Of a stretch of 33,107 nt of DNA, positions 6,974-15,211 are shown one piece after another. The position numbers and the translations under genes are program-made. The stretch is from Bacteroidota bacterium (GTDB taxonomy: Bacteria > Bacteroidota > Bacteroidia > Chitinophagales > Saprospiraceae): NCBI GenBank assembly GCA_024642665.1, contig JAHEAR010000036.1, forward strand, positions 1 through 33,107, written 5' to 3'. The notes beneath the pieces were generated by a model. That model was not told where the DNA came from and made no database searches. It was given only the letters and a program-made list of their open reading frames with translations. How positions within the stretch are numbered: the first letter of the stretch is position 1; each line of letters opens with the position of its first letter.

Positions 6974-8011
6974 ATGAGTGAGCAAGATATCCCGCGAACA
7001 GACATTGGAGAACTCGGAGAATTTGGTTTAATCGACCACCTTGCTGGCGGGTTTAAAAATAAGCGCAAGGAAACCATCAAAGGCATTGGCGATGATGCTG
7101 CCGTTTTAGATTATGGTGGTCAGCCTGTCGTTGTATCAACAGATCTTTTAATCGAAGGGATACATTTTGACTTGATGTATCACCCGTTAAAGCATCTGGG
7201 TTATAAAGCAGTCATCGTAAATCTTTCTGATATCTGTGCGATGAACGCAATACCAAAACAGGTGACGGTTTCCATTGCGATCAGTAATCGTTTTTCCGTT
7301 GAAGCTATTGATGAATTGTACGATGGCATTCGAGTCGCATGCGAGGCTTATGATATAGATTTAGTCGGTGGCGATACGACTTCTTCACCATCCGGCCTGA
7401 TGATTTCCATCACGGCTATTGGAAGTAATCCAATGGAAAAACTTGCCTATCGAAGTGGAGCAAAAGTCGGAGACATTCTTTGCGTCACCGGTGATCTTGG
7501 TTCAGCTTACCTTGGTCTTCAAATACTGGAAAGAGAAAAACAAGTTTTTCTGGCAAATCCGGACATGCAACCGGAGCTAAGTGAAAAGAAATATTTAGTC
7601 GGCAGACAACTAAAACCGGAAGCCAGGCTTGAAGCTGTACAATACTTTGAAAAATCCAATTTGATTCCAACGGCCATGATTGATGTTTCGGATGGATTGG
7701 CTTCAGATCTCCTGCATATTTGTAAGGCTTCCGGCGTAGGTGCTTTTGTCGAAGAAGCGCAGGTTCCCATCCATGATGAAGCGCGGATGCAAGCGATCGA
7801 ATTTAAACTAGATCCGATCACCTGTGCCCTCAGTGGTGGGGAAGATTATGAGTTGCTCTTTACCGTAGATCCAAAAGATCTGGAAAAAGTCAGGTTTATG
7901 AACAGCGTTTATATTATTGGTGAAATAACCCCAAAAGAGGATGGTGTTACATTGCATACCAGCGGTGGACAGATTCATCCAGTCACGGCTCAAGGCTGGA
8001 AACATTTTTAA
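6974..8011 (+). CDS. thiL: Thiamine-monophosphate kinase
   Basis: A 345-residue ATP-dependent kinase that makes thiamine diphosphate from the monophosphate, the last step of vitamin B1 cofactor synthesis. Motifs in order: GIGDDAAVLD (about residues 37-46), STDLLIEGIHFD (about 55-66), GGDTTSS (about 133-139), DVSDGLASDL (about 237-246) and SGGEDYELLF (about 289-298). These are the metal and nucleotide-binding segments of the PurM-like fold. Length is normal for ThiL. It follows the pseudouridine synthase by 33 bases on the same strand and converges with trmB 23 bases later. No TPP riboswitch was seen upstream. Confidence 0.97.
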   Translation: MSEQDIPRTDIGELGEFGLIDHLAGGFKNKRKETIKGIGDDAAVLDYGGQPVVVSTDLLIEGIHFDLMYHPLKHLGYKAVIVNLSDICAMNAIPKQVTVSIAISNRFSVEAIDELYDGIRVACEAYDIDLVGGDTTSSPSGLMISITAIGSNPMEKLAYRSGAKVGDILCVTGDLGSAYLGLQILEREKQVFLANPDMQPELSEKKYLVGRQLKPEARLEAVQYFEKSNLIPTAMIDVSDGLASDLLHICKASGVGAFVEEAQVPIHDEARMQAIEFKLDPITCALSGGEDYELLFTVDPKDLEKVRFMNSVYIIGEITPKEDGVTLHTSGGQIHPVTAQGWKHF

Positions 8012-8034
8012 GTCACTCCGGACTATAACGGCTT

Positions 8035-8721
8035 CTAATTTATCACAAACCGTATATACTTAATAGTGCGCCCAATCCCCAGATGTTTTAATTCATAATA
8101 GGTTTTGTGAGCCAATTCAGGAAAATCAAGCGGCTTGCTGTAGATATCATCATTGGTATACTGAATGGTACAGGCAGAATCATCCCGAATGACTTCATGA
8201 GAAAATTCATAAAGCAATGGAGAATCTGTTTTCAAATGCATAATTCCCCCCGGTTTTAATATCCGTCGATAACGATCGAGAAAGGGTGCTGAAGTGAGTC
8301 GGCGGTTTGGCTTTCCTTCAAATGGATCTGGAAAAGTGATCCAGATTTCATCCACTTCATTAGGCGCAAAAAAGCGGTCAATAAACTCAATACGGGTTCT
8401 CAGAAAAGCCACATTATGTATGGAAGATTCAAGAGCAGTTTTAGCGCCCCGCCATATTCTTGAGCCCTTAATATCAACCCCGATAAAATTTTTATCAGGA
8501 AAATCTTTGGCCAGGGCTACCGTATAGTCTCCTTTTCCACAAGCTAATTCAAGTAGGATGGGATGATTGTTTTTAAAATGCCCTGAGGACCAGTTTCCCC
8601 TGAGGTCTTCTGACAGGCCTTCCTGATTGGTAAGAAAAGATTCTTTGGTAGGCACACTTTCAAAAACGTTAGGAAAAGTGGCAACTTCTGCAAATCGTTT
8701 TAGTTTGTTCTTCCTGCTCAT
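8035..8721 (-). CDS. trmB: tRNA (guanine-N7-)-methyltransferase
   Basis: A 228-residue SAM-dependent enzyme that methylates G46 in the variable loop of tRNA. The SAM-binding motif LELACGKGDYT is at about residues 57-67 and GVDIKG at about 81-86. The family motif around ITFPDPFEGKPNRRLTS (about 128-144) binds substrate, and the C-terminal segment YELKHLGIGRTIKYI is typical. The start is set at ATG 8721 (MSRKNKLKRF), matching family N-termini. A frame opening at 8739 would run across the promoter: an exact TAGTTTTG box at 8727-8734 ends only 5 bases before this ATG. The message is therefore probably leaderless or nearly so. Confidence 0.95.
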   Translation of the reverse strand: MSRKNKLKRFAEVATFPNVFESVPTKESFLTNQEGLSEDLRGNWSSGHFKNNHPILLELACGKGDYTVALAKDFPDKNFIGVDIKGSRIWRGAKTALESSIHNVAFLRTRIEFIDRFFAPNEVDEIWITFPDPFEGKPNRRLTSAPFLDRYRRILKPGGIMHLKTDSPLLYEFSHEVIRDDSACTIQYTNDDIYSKPLDFPELAHKTYYELKHLGIGRTIKYIRFVIN

Positions 8722-8726
8722 GGGCG

Positions 8727-8734
8727 CAAAACTA
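8727..8734 (-). promoter_or_regulatory. TAGTTTTG -7 box directly before trmB
   Basis: An exact TAnnTTTG match on the minus strand, ending 5 bases before the trmB ATG at 8721. A -7 element here puts transcription initiation at the start codon and argues against the upstream in-frame start at 8739. No clear -33 TTG was found. Confidence 0.5.
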
Positions 8735-8834
8735 AACATAAGCTAGAAATGAACCGGCATGAGTGGCTGCTGACTACCCCTTTGGTTCCTTTTTTTTTAT
8801 ACATTCACGGTACATTAATTTTCATGTTGTCGCG

Positions 8835-9470
8835 ATGCCTCAAAAAGTCAGGAAGAACAAGTACGATACCATATTTGAAGAGGAGTTGCTGCCCCATGTT
8901 TCAGCTTTGCAAACATTTGCCTATCACCTGACCTATCATCAGGAAGATGCAGACGATCTGGTTCAGGAGACCTATTTGAAGGCCTATAGGTTCATAGAGA
9001 AGTACGAAAAAGGAACTAATGCGAAAGCATGGTTGTTTAAAATCCTCAAGAACGCCTTTATAAACGAATACAGGAAGAAGTCAAAGCAACCTGCAAAGGT
9101 TGATTTTGAGGACATTGTAGCCTATCACGATACGGATGATCATCGGGTGACCGGCTACAGTGATCTGAGGGAAGAGATATTTCTTCATATGATGGGTGAT
9201 GAGGTGACCTCCGCGATAAACAGTCTGCCGATAGAATTCAGAACAGTCATCTTATTATGTGACATTGAAGGGTTTACCTATCAGGAAATCGCTGCGATTA
9301 TAGATGTGCCGATTGGCACTGTGCGGTCTCGTCTTTTCAGGGCTCGAAATCTGCTCAAGGAAAAGCTGACCGATTATGCGCATCATCATGGCTATACGGA
9401 TCTTCGCGGGCATAAAAAAACAGCCGGAAGTGAATCTAAAGAAAGGGATGATTCAAAAGAAGAAGAGTAA
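8835..9470 (+). CDS. ECF-type RNA polymerase sigma factor
   Basis: A 211-residue sigma-70-family factor. Sigma region 2 spans about residues 15-85 and includes DADDLVQETYLKAYRFI, AKAWLFKILKNAFINEYR and the core-binding helix. Region 4 (about 125-185) has the helix-turn-helix EGFTYQEIAAIIDVPIGTVR followed by SRLFRARNLLKEKL. The charged tail (GSESKERDDSKEEE) is beyond the fold. The ATG at 8835 (MPQKVRKNKY) is chosen because the preceding 24 codons (MAADYPFGSFFF) do not resemble sigma factors. It directs polymerase to a stress or envelope regulon. The next gene, 74 bases on, encodes a probable partner anti-sigma factor, the usual ECF arrangement. Confidence 0.93.
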   Translation: MPQKVRKNKYDTIFEEELLPHVSALQTFAYHLTYHQEDADDLVQETYLKAYRFIEKYEKGTNAKAWLFKILKNAFINEYRKKSKQPAKVDFEDIVAYHDTDDHRVTGYSDLREEIFLHMMGDEVTSAINSLPIEFRTVILLCDIEGFTYQEIAAIIDVPIGTVRSRLFRARNLLKEKLTDYAHHHGYTDLRGHKKTAGSESKERDDSKEEE

Positions 9471-9506
9471 AAAAGGTAATCAGGTTTAAGAAATTAGTCT
9501 AATCAC

Positions 9507-9529
9507 ATTTCCTGACAGCAGTAGGAAAT
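9507..9529 (+). repeat. Hairpin ATTTCCT-N9-AGGAAAT between sigma and anti-sigma genes
   Basis: Perfect 7-base arms with a 9-base loop, ending 15 bases before the anti-sigma ATG. It is followed by AAAAAAG rather than T on the plus strand. It could lower read-through or set the expression ratio of the two genes; on sequence alone it may also be neutral. Confidence 0.4.
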
Positions 9530-9544
9530 AAAAAAGTTGTAGAC

Positions 9545-9781
9545 ATGATAAACTTTAACGATCACGATGAATTAAAAAAGCAGGTCGGGATGTATTTTGA
9601 TCAGGAGCTCGATCCAAAATCCAAAGTTGAATTCCTTCAAAAAGTGGAGACTGACCCAAATTATCAAAAAGCGTATCAGCACGAACTATTGATAAGAGAT
9701 AAAATAAAAAAGCATATTCACAGACCCGGGGATTCCTCACAGCTCATTCAGGCGATTAAAAACCAAATCAGGAAACCATGA
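9545..9781 (+). CDS. Small cytoplasmic protein, putative anti-sigma factor without cysteines
   Basis: A 78-residue, charged, helical protein with no signal peptide or membrane segment. It sits directly after an ECF sigma gene. The stretch ELKKQVGMYFDQELDPKSKVEFLQKVETDPNYQKAYQHELLIRDKI resembles the anti-sigma domain layout (short helix, linker with Asp/Pro, long helix). In zinc-binding anti-sigma domains a HxxxCxxC motif follows; here there is no cysteine at all. The anti-sigma role is inferred from position and layout. The stop overlaps the next gene by 4 bases (ATGA), so the secreted protein downstream is probably co-translated with it. Confidence 0.6.
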   Translation: MINFNDHDELKKQVGMYFDQELDPKSKVEFLQKVETDPNYQKAYQHELLIRDKIKKHIHRPGDSSQLIQAIKNQIRKP

Positions 9782-10293
9782 TAAGGACTTGTGTGCTGCT
9801 GCTCTATGTGCTATGTTATGGGGTTGAATCAAAGGCACAGTGTGAGGTGTTAAGTCGTGTGTATCCGGATGGATCATTAGTATATTCCATGGCGCCGGTG
9901 AAATTCTTCTGGACAGAAGACAAAGCTCTTTATGGAAATGTCGTGACGGATAAAGAGAATTATTTCCTTGCGTTACGACCTGTTCCCTTCCCTGATAAGA
10001 CAGAAGGCAAAAAAATAAAAGAAGATCTGGTGTTGACTTTATCGAATGAGCAGATGATTCAGCTTTCTCATTATGATACCCAATACATGGACAATGACTC
10101 CATTATGGAGCTCATGTATTTGCTAAACAAAAAGGATATTGAATCGGCTCATCAGTTTGAAGCGATGTCTGTAAAAATACATATGGGACAAGATGAAGGC
10201 ATCAGGGAGTATGTCTTTAAGTTGCACAAAACGGCTTTTCAGGATCAGCTGGATTGTTTTTTATCGGAGGGCAAAGACAAAAAGAAAGAATAA
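9778..10293 (+). CDS. Secreted protein of unknown function in the sigma-factor operon
   Basis: A 171-residue protein with an N-terminal signal peptide (MIRTCVLLLYVLCYGVESKAQ, cleavage probably near residue 20). The mature part has no recognised domain and a highly charged C-terminal tail (SEGKDKKKE). Cys22 and the late Cys (QLDCFLSE) could form a disulfide. The start overlaps the putative anti-sigma gene by 4 bases, so its production is tied to the ECF operon. It could be a target or a sensor in that pathway, but no function should be assumed. It converges with the DUF2490 gene only 3 bases away. Confidence 0.75.
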   Translation: MIRTCVLLLYVLCYGVESKAQCEVLSRVYPDGSLVYSMAPVKFFWTEDKALYGNVVTDKENYFLALRPVPFPDKTEGKKIKEDLVLTLSNEQMIQLSHYDTQYMDNDSIMELMYLLNKKDIESAHQFEAMSVKIHMGQDEGIREYVFKLHKTAFQDQLDCFLSEGKDKKKE

Positions 10294-10296
10294 GGT

Positions 10297-11106
10297 TTAG
10301 TTTTCTTTTGAATTCTTTAGTTTTTGTCTGATATTATCTAAGAGGTTATTAAAAGTGATGGTCAAGGAAAGCGCATTAACAATTTCATTTCCATCACTGC
10401 GAAGCAAAAACTCATTGACATACGCCATTTCAAGTTTGATATTGTCGGTCAATACATAACCCCCTCCAAGGGTTATCCTGTTGCGGTCAAAAAATGTGTT
10501 TTGCCCTTTGATCGAATTCACTCTGAAATAAACTTCATCAGCAGCAAGGGCATAAAACACTCCCTTTCGAAAGGATTTACTGTTTATAGGCTTTTGATAT
10601 TTTACCCGTTGGCGGTATCGAAAGGCATTTGTCAAACCATCATCGGCAGCATTAATATGCCTGATTTCAGCTGTGCCACGGGTCGTAAAAGTGTATCCTA
10701 TTTTATGAAAGAAGTATAACCCTTGCAGGGTAAATCGCCACTCTTTAGATTCATTTTGCCCTAGTTCCGGCAAATAAAAATTATCATAATAAGCAACGGC
10801 TCCGGAAAATCGCCATCGGGAAGAAAAATGATAATGTGCCCATCCCTGGGCCGAAAACTGACTGCGCGTGGCAAAAATACTTTTCTGTCCCGGTGCATCA
10901 CTAAATCTTGCCGTCAAGTCCATATCAGCTGCCCACTTATTGCCAAAAGCATGAGAGAATTCATATTTTGTCCAAAACTGATTGCTCTCAGTAGTTTGTG
11001 CGATGCTGTGATTTGAAAAGACACCGGTTAAAAAAAGCAGGGAGAGGTATATGTTTCGGTAGCATATGATGCTTATGAAGCATCTGTATAATTTGCCCCT
11101 GAGCAT
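10297..11106 (-). CDS. DUF2490-family outer-membrane protein
   Basis: The mature protein fits the DUF2490 family: QFWTKYEFSHAFGNKWAADMDL near the start, then alternating aromatic beta-strands ending in KLEMAYVNEFLLR and a final LSLTITFNNLL strand. These proteins are predicted outer-membrane barrels of unknown role. The ATG at 11106 (MLRGKLYRC) gives a 269-residue precursor whose signal peptide ends at about NHSIAQ. An upstream TTG (11199) extends the frame by 31 codons with no export feature and is unlikely. An exact -7 box at 11212-11219 would give a leader of about 100 bases. An ATG at 11160 is the alternative start. The gene is alone on its strand here. Confidence 0.8.
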   Translation of the reverse strand: MLRGKLYRCFISIICYRNIYLSLLFLTGVFSNHSIAQTTESNQFWTKYEFSHAFGNKWAADMDLTARFSDAPGQKSIFATRSQFSAQGWAHYHFSSRWRFSGAVAYYDNFYLPELGQNESKEWRFTLQGLYFFHKIGYTFTTRGTAEIRHINAADDGLTNAFRYRQRVKYQKPINSKSFRKGVFYALAADEVYFRVNSIKGQNTFFDRNRITLGGGYVLTDNIKLEMAYVNEFLLRSDGNEIVNALSLTITFNNLLDNIRQKLKNSKEN

Positions 11107-11211
11107 ACCCATCCATCGGGCATCCTGACTTTCTGAAAGAAGTAGCAAATTATGATACATAGTTAAACTAACCAGGGAAATAACTGCATGTTTACCCAAA
11201 GACGATTGTTA

Positions 11212-11219
11212 CAAAAGTA
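11212..11219 (-). promoter_or_regulatory. TACTTTTG -7 box upstream of the DUF2490 gene
   Basis: An exact TAnnTTTG match on the minus strand, 105 bases before the preferred ATG. No -33 TTG was seen at the standard distance. Its place in a divergent spacer supports a promoter role. Confidence 0.35.
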
Positions 11220-11418
11220 CTCGATTTTGATAGTAAGCGCTATGACGATACCCTTTTTATATAAATTACTTCCTGATAATCAGATTATATTTCGAAGACT
11301 GAAAAAGGTTTGATCCTATTTCCAGATGGTGGCTTTGACTTCAATTTCAATTAGATTGTACAGGGACAATATTTTTTTACACAGGTAAACGGGTAGCCCG
11401 CAGATGAAGGACTTTGTT

Positions 11419-11426
11419 TACATTTG
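11419..11426 (+). promoter_or_regulatory. TACATTTG -7 box for the barrel-barrel-SulP genes
   Basis: An exact TAnnTTTG match ending 23 bases before ATG 11450. This position supports the ATG at 11450 over a TTG frame start at 11414, which would lie upstream of the box. The -33 element is unclear. Confidence 0.4.
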
Positions 11427-11449
11427 ATTTTGACAAAACCATATGCGTA

Positions 11450-12571
11450 ATGAGATATTTTCTTACACTATTTGTCCTTCAGCTCTTCCTTGCTTCCGGA
11501 ACAGATGCTCAGGTATATACAAATAAAGTCGTGGGGCAAAAAAATGAGGCGTTTCAAGACAGCCTGAAAACCACTCCTTATCCCTATGCCTTACCTATCT
11601 GGGGATCAAAAGCAGTGGCATTAGGTTTTGATTTGCCCTATTCTGCCGGTCTAAGTATTAATTATTTTTCACAGGAATCTGAGTTGGTCATCGAAAATCT
11701 GATGGTTGGATTTAATAATGGTCCCATGTATAATCTGGATGAAATCGTGCGGTTCAACGAAGCAAAAGCTGCCGCATCAGCGATCAATATCAGGCCAGAT
11801 ATATGGGTTCTTCCTTTTTTAAATATTTATGGAATCTTTTCCCGCGCCAATACGTCTACTTCCATTGATGCCGGCATCTGGGTGCCAAATAGTTCGAACG
11901 AATGGAATGAACTAGCTTCCATCAAAACAAAAGCTAAGTTTAATGCCTCTACTTTTGGTCTTGGCCTGACACCCACTATCGGCGTGGGCGGAGGATGGTT
12001 TGCTTTAGATATGAATGTCACCTGGACAGATGTTAGCGCCCTCAATAAACCGGTGGTGGCTTTTGTATTTGGTCCCCGATTCGGAAAAACGATCCAGTTT
12101 AAAAAGCCCGAACAAAACCTTGCCATTTGGGTTGGAGGCTTCCGTGTGAAGTATTCTTCTTCCACGGCCGGTTCATTGCCATTGAATGATGTGATTCCTA
12201 CAGATGGTCTTCAGGAAAAAGTGGATAATGGCATCGTGAAGGTGGGTGAAGGGCAAATGCAGGTGGATGAATGGTGGAACAGTCTTTCCGGTTTAGAGCA
12301 AGCAAATCCGATAAATAAAGCAAAATACGCCACGGCCAACAGGACACTCGATGCTGCCGGCAATTTGCTCAATGCTTTAGATGGTGCTCTGAACAATGAA
12401 CAAAGTGCTTCCGTACAATACTCTCTTGAAAAAAGAGTAAAAGACATGTGGAATCTCGTCCTCGGCTCCCAGTTTCAATTAAACAAACACATCATGCTGC
12501 GCGCAGAATATGGTTTTCTGGGTAGTCGAACACAATTCCTTGGCTCCCTACAATATCGGTTTGGATTATGA
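11450..12571 (+). CDS. Predicted outer-membrane barrel protein, first gene of the SulP operon
   Basis: A 373-residue exported protein. Signal peptide MRYFLTLFVLQLFLASGTDAQ, cleavage after about residue 21. The mature part has features of a conserved but uncharacterised outer-membrane family: PYALPIWGSKAVALGFDLPY, GLSINYFSQESELVIENL, and RPDIWVLPFLNIYGIF. It ends in alternating hydrophobic strands and a terminal Arg-Phe-Gly-Leu, typical of barrel proteins. A region at about residues 235-320, which looks helical and polar (LSGLEQANPINKAKY), interrupts the strands and may be a large loop or plug. The stop overlaps the next gene by 4 bases. Substrate is unknown; the link to SulP is by operon position only. 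Confidence 0.75.
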   Translation: MRYFLTLFVLQLFLASGTDAQVYTNKVVGQKNEAFQDSLKTTPYPYALPIWGSKAVALGFDLPYSAGLSINYFSQESELVIENLMVGFNNGPMYNLDEIVRFNEAKAAASAINIRPDIWVLPFLNIYGIFSRANTSTSIDAGIWVPNSSNEWNELASIKTKAKFNASTFGLGLTPTIGVGGGWFALDMNVTWTDVSALNKPVVAFVFGPRFGKTIQFKKPEQNLAIWVGGFRVKYSSSTAGSLPLNDVIPTDGLQEKVDNGIVKVGEGQMQVDEWWNSLSGLEQANPINKAKYATANRTLDAAGNLLNALDGALNNEQSASVQYSLEKRVKDMWNLVLGSQFQLNKHIMLRAEYGFLGSRTQFLGSLQYRFGL

Positions 12572-13323
12572 AAAAATATTTTATGCTAAAATCACTTTGG
12601 GTTTTTATTTTTTTGACAATTGGTCTCTCGGCAAACAGTCAGGTGCTGATCTCTATTTTGCTTGGCGATAAACTAAATTCGGACGGCCTTGAATTTGGAC
12701 TGGAAGGAGGATACACACTTTCCAATCTGTCCGGAGTGGATCCTTCTCGGGCAAACTCTAACTTTAATCTGGGTTTTTATTTTGAAATCAGAATGAAAAA
12801 TCCGTCATGGTATTTAAGCACCGGCGTACGTGCAAAATCTACGATGGGTGCTAAAGGATTGTCCGTATATCCACTAAATGAAAATGATCTGAATGATTCC
12901 TTTACAGGAGGCAGTGTAAAACGGATACTGGGATATTTCCAGGTGCCTGTTTCCCTGAAATATAAATTTAAGAACAATCTGTTTGCGCAAGCGGGTATTC
13001 AATTGGGTGTGCGCAACAAGTCAAAAGATGTTTTTGTCAATACCATCCAAAAGAAAGATGATCTGCAATATACGCTGGATGTAAAAGATGCCTATCACCC
13101 TTTAGATGCCGGATTACTGGCTGGTGTCGGGTATCGATTGACTAAGGGCAATGGTATGAATATCAGTGCACAGTATTATTATGGATTGGTGGATGTCAGA
13201 GTGGCTGACAGTACCCCCAATCAGAAGAATCGTGCCTTATACATCAACGTAGGGATCCCCATAGGTAAAGGCAAGGCTGCCAAAGCCCAGGCCGAGAAAG
13301 CTGCCAATGAGTCTGTCGATTAG
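12568..13323 (+). CDS. PorT-type outer-membrane beta-barrel protein
   Basis: A 251-residue protein with a signal peptide (MKKYFMLKSLWVFIFLTIGLSANSQ). The rest shows the usual short barrel pattern of Bacteroidota: FGLEGGYTLSNLSG, YFQVPVSLKYKF, NLFAQAGIQLGV, LAGVGYRLTKGNGMNISAQYYYGLVDV. This matches the PorT/OMP_b-brl_2 group, which is broad, so no specific T9SS role is claimed. An Ala/Lys/Glu-rich tail (KAAKAQAEKAANESVD) follows the last strand. The ATG overlaps the previous stop (ATGA), and the 3' end overlaps SulP by 17 bases, so all three genes are likely co-translated. Confidence 0.85.
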   Translation: MKKYFMLKSLWVFIFLTIGLSANSQVLISILLGDKLNSDGLEFGLEGGYTLSNLSGVDPSRANSNFNLGFYFEIRMKNPSWYLSTGVRAKSTMGAKGLSVYPLNENDLNDSFTGGSVKRILGYFQVPVSLKYKFKNNLFAQAGIQLGVRNKSKDVFVNTIQKKDDLQYTLDVKDAYHPLDAGLLAGVGYRLTKGNGMNISAQYYYGLVDVRVADSTPNQKNRALYINVGIPIGKGKAAKAQAEKAANESVD

Positions 13324-15004
13324 AAGAAATAATAAACGTTTCGGGTGGCATCATTGGGTGCCCGGCGTCAACGTGTTACGCGAGTACAAGCTTGCGCTAT
13401 TACCTAAAGATATCATTGCAGGGATTACCCTTGGACTAGTCATGGTGCCGGTGGGCCTTGCGTTTGGCGAACTTGCCGGCAGCCCTTTAGCAGGACTTTA
13501 TGCCGGGATTTTTCCGCTAATTGCCTATGCCCTTTTTGGCACTTCAAAACAACTGATAATAGGTCCCGGAGCGGCAATGTCCGCTTTTGTTGCTTTGAGT
13601 GTTGCCCCTCTGGCGATGGCAGATCCCGACAGATTAATTGTGTTGATTGCACTCATTTCCGTCATGATTGGCATTCTGTGCATTGCCGGATCGTTTTTAC
13701 GGTTAGGTTTTTTTGCTGATTTTTTATCCAATCAGGTGGTTGTCGGGTTTATGCATGGTTTAGCACTCGTCATTGCCGTGAGCCAACTCCCACTACTATT
13801 AGGGATAAAAATTAAAGGAGGTACTACACTTAAGCAGTTTATTGCCGTTTGTCAAAATATTGACCAGACACATCTGATCACCTTGGCGCTGGGTTCTATT
13901 TGTGTAGCCATCATTCTACTGCTGAAAAATTTTTTTCCTGCTGTTCCCGGTCAGATTATCGTTTTAATTGGGGCCATTCTGGCTGTAAAATATTTTTCTT
14001 TGGAAGAGCAGGGTGTCCTAGTCGTCGGTATGATTCCGAATGGTCTGCCTGATTTTCATATCCCTGTTTTAAGTATAAAAGATATTCAAACACTTATTCC
14101 GGTGGCGTTTGCTGCAACGATTGTTGCATTCTCTGATACGATGGCTAACTCCAGAGGATTTGCAGACAGGAATCATTATCGAGTGGATGCTGATCAGGAA
14201 TTACTTGCTTTGGGTATGGGAAATATAGTAGCCGGATTAACCCAAAGTTTGCCTGTCAGTGGTAGTGGCTCGCGTACCGCTGTGGCAGAAGCAGCAGGCA
14301 GTAAAACGCAGGTCACGTCAATTTTTGCTGCAGCCATGGTGGCATTTGTGTTGCTTTTTTTTAACGATTTTTTATTTTCTCTGCCACTGGCTGCGTTAGG
14401 CGGTATTCTGATGGCAGCGGCATGGAATTTATGCAATTTTCAGGCCTTTAAAAGGATGTGGGAATATCGCGGCGTTGGATTGATCAGTGCTGTCATGACG
14501 TTGATTGGCGTAGTTTCTTTTGGGATCATTCAGGGTATTGGCATTGGTGTTCTCTTTTCTTTAGTCCTCGTCGTGCGGGCGGTAGCCTTTCCCACTGACA
14601 CGACACTTGGTAAAACAAAGGATCAGCGTTTTCGAGATGAAAAAGAGTTTCCTGAGGCGGTTGCAGTTCCCGGGATCATTGTTTATCGGTTTTCCGGTGT
14701 ACTTATTTTTGCCAACAGCGGCACCTTCCGCAACAGGGCGGAAGAACTTATCAGACGTTCACATAAACATGTCAAAGGTTTTGTGCTAGATGCATCGAGC
14801 ATTATAGAAATTGATATGTCAGCCTGCGAGATGTTATCGCTTTTTCACAAAGAATTGGAGGAAAGAGGGATACGATTGATCATCACAAAACTGCGCAAGG
14901 ATATCAGGCGTTCGATGATCAAAGGCTGGCTCGGACCCATCGATAAAAACAAGTTATTTAAGAAAAATGTCAGAGAAGCAGTAGCTTCGATCCAGGAAGT
15001 ATAA
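13307..15004 (+). CDS. SulP-family inorganic anion transporter with STAS domain
   Basis: A 565-residue inner-membrane transporter. The membrane domain (about residues 25-425) opens with the SulP signature DIIAGITLGLVMVPVGLAFGELAG and contains GPGAAMSAFVALS and GLTQSLPVSGSGSRTAVAEAAGSKTQ. The cytoplasmic STAS domain follows at about residues 450-565 (VYRFSGVLIFANSGTFRNR, then VLDASSIIEIDMSACEML). Family members carry sulfate, bicarbonate or other anions; the substrate here is not known. In STAS the sequence DASSIIEIDMSACEML has Ala-Cys where Ser/Thr-Gly is common. Its start overlaps the PorT-type gene by 17 bases. No carbonic anhydrase gene lies nearby, which leaves sulfate as likely as bicarbonate. 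Confidence 0.95.
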   Translation: MSLSIRRNNKRFGWHHWVPGVNVLREYKLALLPKDIIAGITLGLVMVPVGLAFGELAGSPLAGLYAGIFPLIAYALFGTSKQLIIGPGAAMSAFVALSVAPLAMADPDRLIVLIALISVMIGILCIAGSFLRLGFFADFLSNQVVVGFMHGLALVIAVSQLPLLLGIKIKGGTTLKQFIAVCQNIDQTHLITLALGSICVAIILLLKNFFPAVPGQIIVLIGAILAVKYFSLEEQGVLVVGMIPNGLPDFHIPVLSIKDIQTLIPVAFAATIVAFSDTMANSRGFADRNHYRVDADQELLALGMGNIVAGLTQSLPVSGSGSRTAVAEAAGSKTQVTSIFAAAMVAFVLLFFNDFLFSLPLAALGGILMAAAWNLCNFQAFKRMWEYRGVGLISAVMTLIGVVSFGIIQGIGIGVLFSLVLVVRAVAFPTDTTLGKTKDQRFRDEKEFPEAVAVPGIIVYRFSGVLIFANSGTFRNRAEELIRRSHKHVKGFVLDASSIIEIDMSACEMLSLFHKELEERGIRLIITKLRKDIRRSMIKGWLGPIDKNKLFKKNVREAVASIQEV

Positions 15005-15211
15005 ATCCGGATTACTGTACAGGAAATCCCATTATTTTAGCTTTTTAATTGGGGCTGATCGAATATAGGTCTTGTTATCGCCGTAATCGAAATGCGATTT
15101 TTGTGGCAGAGATTGTTTTCATGAAATGTATACCATCCGATAGGTTACCGTTCCGCAGTGCTGATATACATATTTTATTACGTTGATTGGATAGAATTGT
15201 AAAAAAAATAA

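Noticed and set aside
12568-13323. PorT similarity as a sign of a type IX secretion locus
   Set aside because: The barrel family is broad, and no other T9SS gene or C-terminal sorting domain was seen in the window.
15085-15102. Weak hairpin AATCG-N5-CGATT followed by TTT after SulP
   Set aside because: Only a 5-bp AT-rich stem and three T; too weak to call a terminator.
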